Notes under the pieces: generated by a model
What the model was told of the DNA's origin: nothing
The model's input: the letters and a program-made list of their open reading frames with translations, nothing else
The model's database searches: none
Shown: positions 5,954 to 7,853 of the stretch, in pieces
Layout: each line of letters begins with the position of its first letter
How positions within the stretch are numbered: position 1 is the first letter of the stretch
Translations under genes and position numbers: made by a program
NCBI GenBank assembly: GCA_030151925.1
Contig: JASLCY010000604.1
Coordinates: 1-7,853 of the forward strand
Origin: Oligoflexus sp.
GTDB taxonomy: Bacteria; Bdellovibrionota_B; Oligoflexia; Oligoflexales; Oligoflexaceae
DNA length: 7,853 bases
Direction of reading: 5' to 3'

Positions 5954-5958
5954 CCTCT
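5954..5958 (-). promoter_or_regulatory. Ribosome binding site of the 924-aa gene
   Basis: AGAGG on the minus strand lies eight bases before the ATG at 5945-5943. It sits only about eight bases after the -10 hexamer, so the predicted transcript would begin almost at the ribosome binding site. Confidence 0.55.
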
Positions 5959-5965
5959 ATTTACG

Positions 5966-5993
5966 ATTCTAGCACCCGGTTGTCATGCGTAAA
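5966..5993 (-). promoter_or_regulatory. Promoter of the 924-aa gene
   Basis: TGCTAGAAT (5974-5966, minus strand) is an extended -10 element. TTTACG (5993-5988) lies 16 bases upstream of the hexamer and matches the -35 consensus at four of six positions. The predicted leader is only about 14 bases. Confidence 0.5.
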
Positions 5994-6073
5994 GGTCTCG
6001 TGAACGGCAATCCTTGCCTCTCAACTCCGCGTAGATTCTGCCGAAGCCTCCCCTTGGATCCCCCTCTCGGACT

Positions 6074-6079
6074 AAGGAG
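6074..6079 (+). promoter_or_regulatory. Ribosome binding site deciding the lipoprotein start
   Basis: AAGGAG lies seven bases before ATG 6087. Starting there puts a proper signal peptide and lipobox at the N-terminus, which the upstream in-frame ATG at 5985 would not. Confidence 0.75.
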
Positions 6080-6086
6080 TCCCGTG

Positions 6087-6521
6087 ATGAAGGGCCTCGC
6101 CCTTACATTCCTTATGATGACGCTCGCCTCGTGCTCGGCGCCGAGCCGCAAGCAGCTCGCGGGCCGCTGGAACCTCGCGCGCACGGACTGCGAAGGTCCC
6201 GCGCAGGGCGTCTCCCCCACTCTCAAGCTGTCCTTTGTCATGGATGAAGAAACGTTCCAGGAAACGCTCGAGGAAACCGGCCAGGACGGGAAGACGTTTG
6301 CGGCGCTGAGCAGCGGCGTGATCGAAGGCGAGGCGACGGATCTCGTACTGCGCAGGACTTCGACCGACATCTATCTGGGGCGCACGGTAAAACACCTGGC
6401 CTGGGAAAAAGATTCCGGCAATGAAATCAAGGTTTTGATGGCAGACGCAACAGAGCTGGCTTTGTGGGTTCCGAAACAATGCGGGGAGCAGGCGGGGCGC
6501 TTGATCTTGAGTCGACGCTGA
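6087..6521 (+). CDS. Small lipocalin-like lipoprotein (144 aa)
   Basis: The first 16 residues are MKGLALTFLMMTLASC, a short Lys-containing signal peptide ending in the lipobox LASC. Cys16 would be lipidated and the protein exported. The residue after the Cys is Ser, which under the rule known for enterobacteria would direct it to the outer membrane. The mature part begins with LAGRWNL (24-30), a Gly-x-Trp motif typical of the first strand of lipocalin-like small beta-barrels. It alternates polar and hydrophobic residues and ends in a strand (GRLILSRR). Two further cysteines (35 and 132) near the ends of the domain could form a disulphide. No ligand can be named. ATG 6087 is chosen over 5985 because of AAGGAG seven bases upstream and the signal peptide. 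The gene diverges from the 924-residue gene and converges on efp. Confidence 0.8.
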   Translation: MKGLALTFLMMTLASCSAPSRKQLAGRWNLARTDCEGPAQGVSPTLKLSFVMDEETFQETLEETGQDGKTFAALSSGVIEGEATDLVLRRTSTDIYLGRTVKHLAWEKDSGNEIKVLMADATELALWVPKQCGEQAGRLILSRR

Positions 6522-6545
6522 GTGCCGCACCTGGATGCGGCACTC
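6520..6545. terminator. Perfect 10-bp hairpin between convergent genes
   Basis: GAGTGCCGCA (6520-6529) and TGCGGCACTC (6536-6545) form a perfect ten-pair GC-rich stem with a six-base loop, CCTGGA. It spans the stop codon of the lipoprotein gene and the 33-base gap to the end of efp. Neither direction shows a U-tract. It probably acts as a shared 3'-end stem for both transcripts. Confidence 0.6.
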
Positions 6546-6554
6546 GCGGAATAA

Positions 6555-7118
6555 TCACTTCTTCATCTTCTCGACGTATTCACCCGTACGAGTATCGATC
6601 TTGAGCAGATCGCCTTCCGAGATGTGGAAAGGCACGGTCACGACGAGACCGGTTTCCATCGTCGCCGGTTTACCGCCGCCGCCCGAGGTATCGCCCTTGA
6701 TGTTCGGCTGGGTCTCTTTCACCTGCAGGACGACGAAGTTATCGATTTCGACAGCCACGGCGCGACCCTGGAAGAAGGTCACCTTCACGATGCTGTTTTC
6801 GACGATATAGTCTTTCGCGTCTTCGATATCCTCTTCCTTCAGGACGATCTGATCGTAAGTCGCGAGGTCCATGAACGTGTAGTTCACGCCATCGTTGTAG
6901 AGGTATTGCATCTCTTTGTATTCGAGATCTGGAACCGGTACTTTTTCGCCAGCTTTGAAGGTGATCTCAAGGACTTGCGCGGTTTCGAGGTTCTTCAGAC
7001 GAGTACGAACGAAAGCCGACCCTTTACCTGGATTCACGTGTTGGAATTCAACGATTACCCAAGGTTTGCCATTATATTCAATTTTCAAACCTCGTTTAAA
7101 GTCGGTCGTTGCGTACAT
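6555..7118 (-). CDS. efp: Translation elongation factor P
   Basis: The 187-residue product matches EF-P along its whole length, close to the usual 185-190. An N-terminal KOW-like domain carries DFKRGLKIEYNGKPWVIVEF and the loop HVNPGKGSAF. The OB domain segments follow (TFKAGEKVPVPDLEYKEMQY, YTFMDLATYDQ), and the C-terminal domain ends ISEGDLLKIDTRTGEYVEKM. EF-P binds next to the ribosomal P site and relieves stalling at polyproline stretches. The loop tip is Lys32 in PGKGS, the residue that beta-lysylation or other modification targets in Lys-type EF-Ps; no modification gene is in the window. The start is ATG 7118, giving MYATTDFKRG and AAGGA seven bases upstream; a TTG at 7133 would overlap that site. 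The Pro-rich linker of the neighbouring 924-residue protein has runs broken by Ala, with few consecutive prolines. Confidence 0.97.
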   Translation of the reverse strand: MYATTDFKRGLKIEYNGKPWVIVEFQHVNPGKGSAFVRTRLKNLETAQVLEITFKAGEKVPVPDLEYKEMQYLYNDGVNYTFMDLATYDQIVLKEEDIEDAKDYIVENSIVKVTFFQGRAVAVEIDNFVVLQVKETQPNIKGDTSGGGGKPATMETGLVVTVPFHISEGDLLKIDTRTGEYVEKMKK

Positions 7119-7125
7119 AACAGAG

Positions 7126-7130
7126 TCCTT
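7126..7130 (-). promoter_or_regulatory. efp: Ribosome binding site deciding the efp start
   Basis: AAGGA on the minus strand lies seven bases before ATG 7118-7116, excluding the in-frame TTG at 7133 as the start. Confidence 0.7.
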
Positions 7131-7175
7131 CAAAAGTTGCTAAACGGGGGATAGGGCCCCGGGAAATGTGGGCCT

Positions 7176-7204
7176 AGGGTAAAAGAAAAACGCTTTTGGT
7201 TCAA
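7176..7204 (-). promoter_or_regulatory. efp: Candidate efp promoter
   Basis: TTGAAC (7204-7199) and TACCCT (7181-7176) on the minus strand are 17 bases apart. The -35 matches at four of six positions and the -10 at three. It lies just past the stop codon of the upstream peptidase gene, in an 87-base gap. A GC-rich imperfect inverted repeat around TAGGCCC and GGGCCCTA (about 7177-7152) follows and partly overlaps it. Confidence 0.3.
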
Positions 7205-7205
7205 A

Positions 7206-7853
7206 CTATTCGTGAGATTTGGTGGCCGATGCTGCGTCGCGACTTCCCATCCGGCGCTGGATGTAGAAGTCTCGCATCTCTTTGGCTAGGTCAAGATGTC
7301 GAAGAATACGAAGAACTGGCCCACGGAAATTGGCCAAGGCGACCCTGCGCTCTCGCTGAATGCCGTTGCCAGGCCCTTTGAGCTCACGGCCCGCGGTCGA
7401 ATGAATCACATCGCCGCGCCCATCCGGAAAAACCTTTTCCAAAAGCACGACATGCCCGTCAAAGACCAATAAATCTCCCGGCATGGCCCGCCTCACATCC
7501 GAACCGATGTCGAGCATGCTGTAACGTCCCGCAAGTTCCTCGGGGCTCAGGGTGTTCATCAGCGCCGTCGTCAGATAAGTGGACTCGAGCCCGGCCTGCT
7601 TGAAGACCTCATAGGTATAGTGGCTGCAATCCAAACTGCATTTGGAGCACACGGGGCAATCGATCAGGCGCTCCTTGGGCTTCGATCTATGGGTGTCGAG
7701 GCAGGCGTTGCAGGCCTCGCAGGTCTTCGGGTCGCCGAGCGTGCTGCCGCCGTAAACATAGGAAATGTTCCAGCTTTCGAGGAGTTCCTTGGCTTTCTGC
7801 AAGACCTGCTCGCGTTTCGGCAACACTACGGCCCCGGCCGTTCCTGTCGTCCA
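7206..7853 (-). CDS. NlpC/P60-like cysteine peptidase with cysteine-rich insertion, N-terminus outside window
   Basis: Residues below are counted from the GTG at 7826. The frame stays open upstream of it to the window edge (nine more codons), and no good ribosome binding site precedes the GTG. The true start therefore probably lies outside. The fold signature is that of NlpC/P60 or CHAP-type papain-like hydrolases. These are NISYVYGG (20-27), the catalytic Cys67 in LDCSHYTYEVFKQAGL, PGDLLVFDGHVVLLEK with the catalytic His, and a following DVIHSTAG. Such enzymes usually cut peptide bonds in peptidoglycan. YVYGG and DCS are normally about ten residues apart; here nearly 40 residues intervene, with C36xxC39xxC42 and C57xxC60xxC63, a likely metal-binding knuckle. 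After the core comes a basic, charged tail of about 40 residues. Export cannot be judged without the N-terminus. efp follows 87 bases downstream. Confidence 0.72.
   Translation of the reverse strand, partial: WTTGTAGAVVLPKREQVLQKAKELLESWNISYVYGGSTLGDPKTCEACNACLDTHRSKPKERLIDCPVCSKCSLDCSHYTYEVFKQAGLESTYLTTALMNTLSPEELAGRYSMLDIGSDVRRAMPGDLLVFDGHVVLLEKVFPDGRGDVIHSTAGRELKGPGNGIQRERRVALANFRGPVLRILRHLDLAKEMRDFYIQRRMGSRDAASATKSHE

Noticed and set aside
5980..6036. Plus-strand promoter for the lipoprotein (TTGTCA at 5980-5985, TAGATT near 6030)
   Set aside because: TTGTCA is a good -35 but has no -10 at a proper distance, and TAGATT has no matching -35, so I could not define a promoter in this 141-base gap.
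5985..6086. 34-residue N-terminal extension of the lipoprotein from ATG 5985
   Set aside because: It would bury the signal peptide and lipobox; no ribosome binding site precedes it, whereas AAGGAG precedes ATG 6087.
7119..7133. TTG start giving five extra residues to EF-P
   Set aside because: The AAGGA ribosome binding site lies inside those codons, and EF-P proteins start at the position of the ATG at 7118.
7182..7198. AAAAG...CTTTT inverted repeat after the peptidase gene as a terminator
   Set aside because: Only five A-T-rich pairs; too weak, and it falls within the candidate efp promoter.

Overview
The window reads as an ordinary chromosomal stretch from a free-living Gram-negative bacterium of moderately high GC content (well above 50% by eye; not counted). 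The response regulator with a C-terminal helical tail, the short RdgC-like protein, a lipobox-bearing lipoprotein and the overall gene style recall the former Deltaproteobacteria (Myxococcota or Bdellovibrionota/Oligoflexia-like). That placement is inference; no rRNA or other phylogenetic marker beyond EF-P is present. I see no tRNA, rRNA, insertion sequence, phage gene or CRISPR array.

Layout. (1) 1-1565 on the minus strand: the 5' end of nadC (quinolinate phosphoribosyltransferase), preceded in transcription order by a receiver-domain response regulator. Upstream of that is a 101-residue helical protein of unknown function, closed by a good intrinsic terminator at 1199-1226. (2) 1566-1788: a divergent intergenic region with candidate promoters facing both ways and a terminator-like hairpin. 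(3) 1789-3133 on the plus strand: an RdgC-like protein, then a small membrane methyltransferase of the isoprenylcysteine/phospholipid methyltransferase type. (4) 3171-5945 on the minus strand: a 924-residue protein of unknown function, with helical ends joined by a very long Ala/Pro/Lys/Glu-rich linker. (5) 6087-6521 on the plus strand: a small lipocalin-like lipoprotein. (6) 6555-7853 on the minus strand: elongation factor P, preceded by an NlpC/P60-type cysteine peptidase that carries an unusual cysteine-rich insertion and runs off the window edge.

The genes do not form an obvious single pathway; most look like separate transcription units. Three genes (response regulator, methyltransferase, 924-residue protein) have the hexamer TAGAAT placed as a -10 element, twice within TGCTAGAAT. 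Both convergent gene junctions hold strong hairpins without U-tracts. No clear new multi-gene system is evident. The most unusual items are the Cys-rich insertion in the NlpC/P60-like domain, the large two-ended linker protein, and a hairpin with a U-tract that buries the nadC ribosome binding site.
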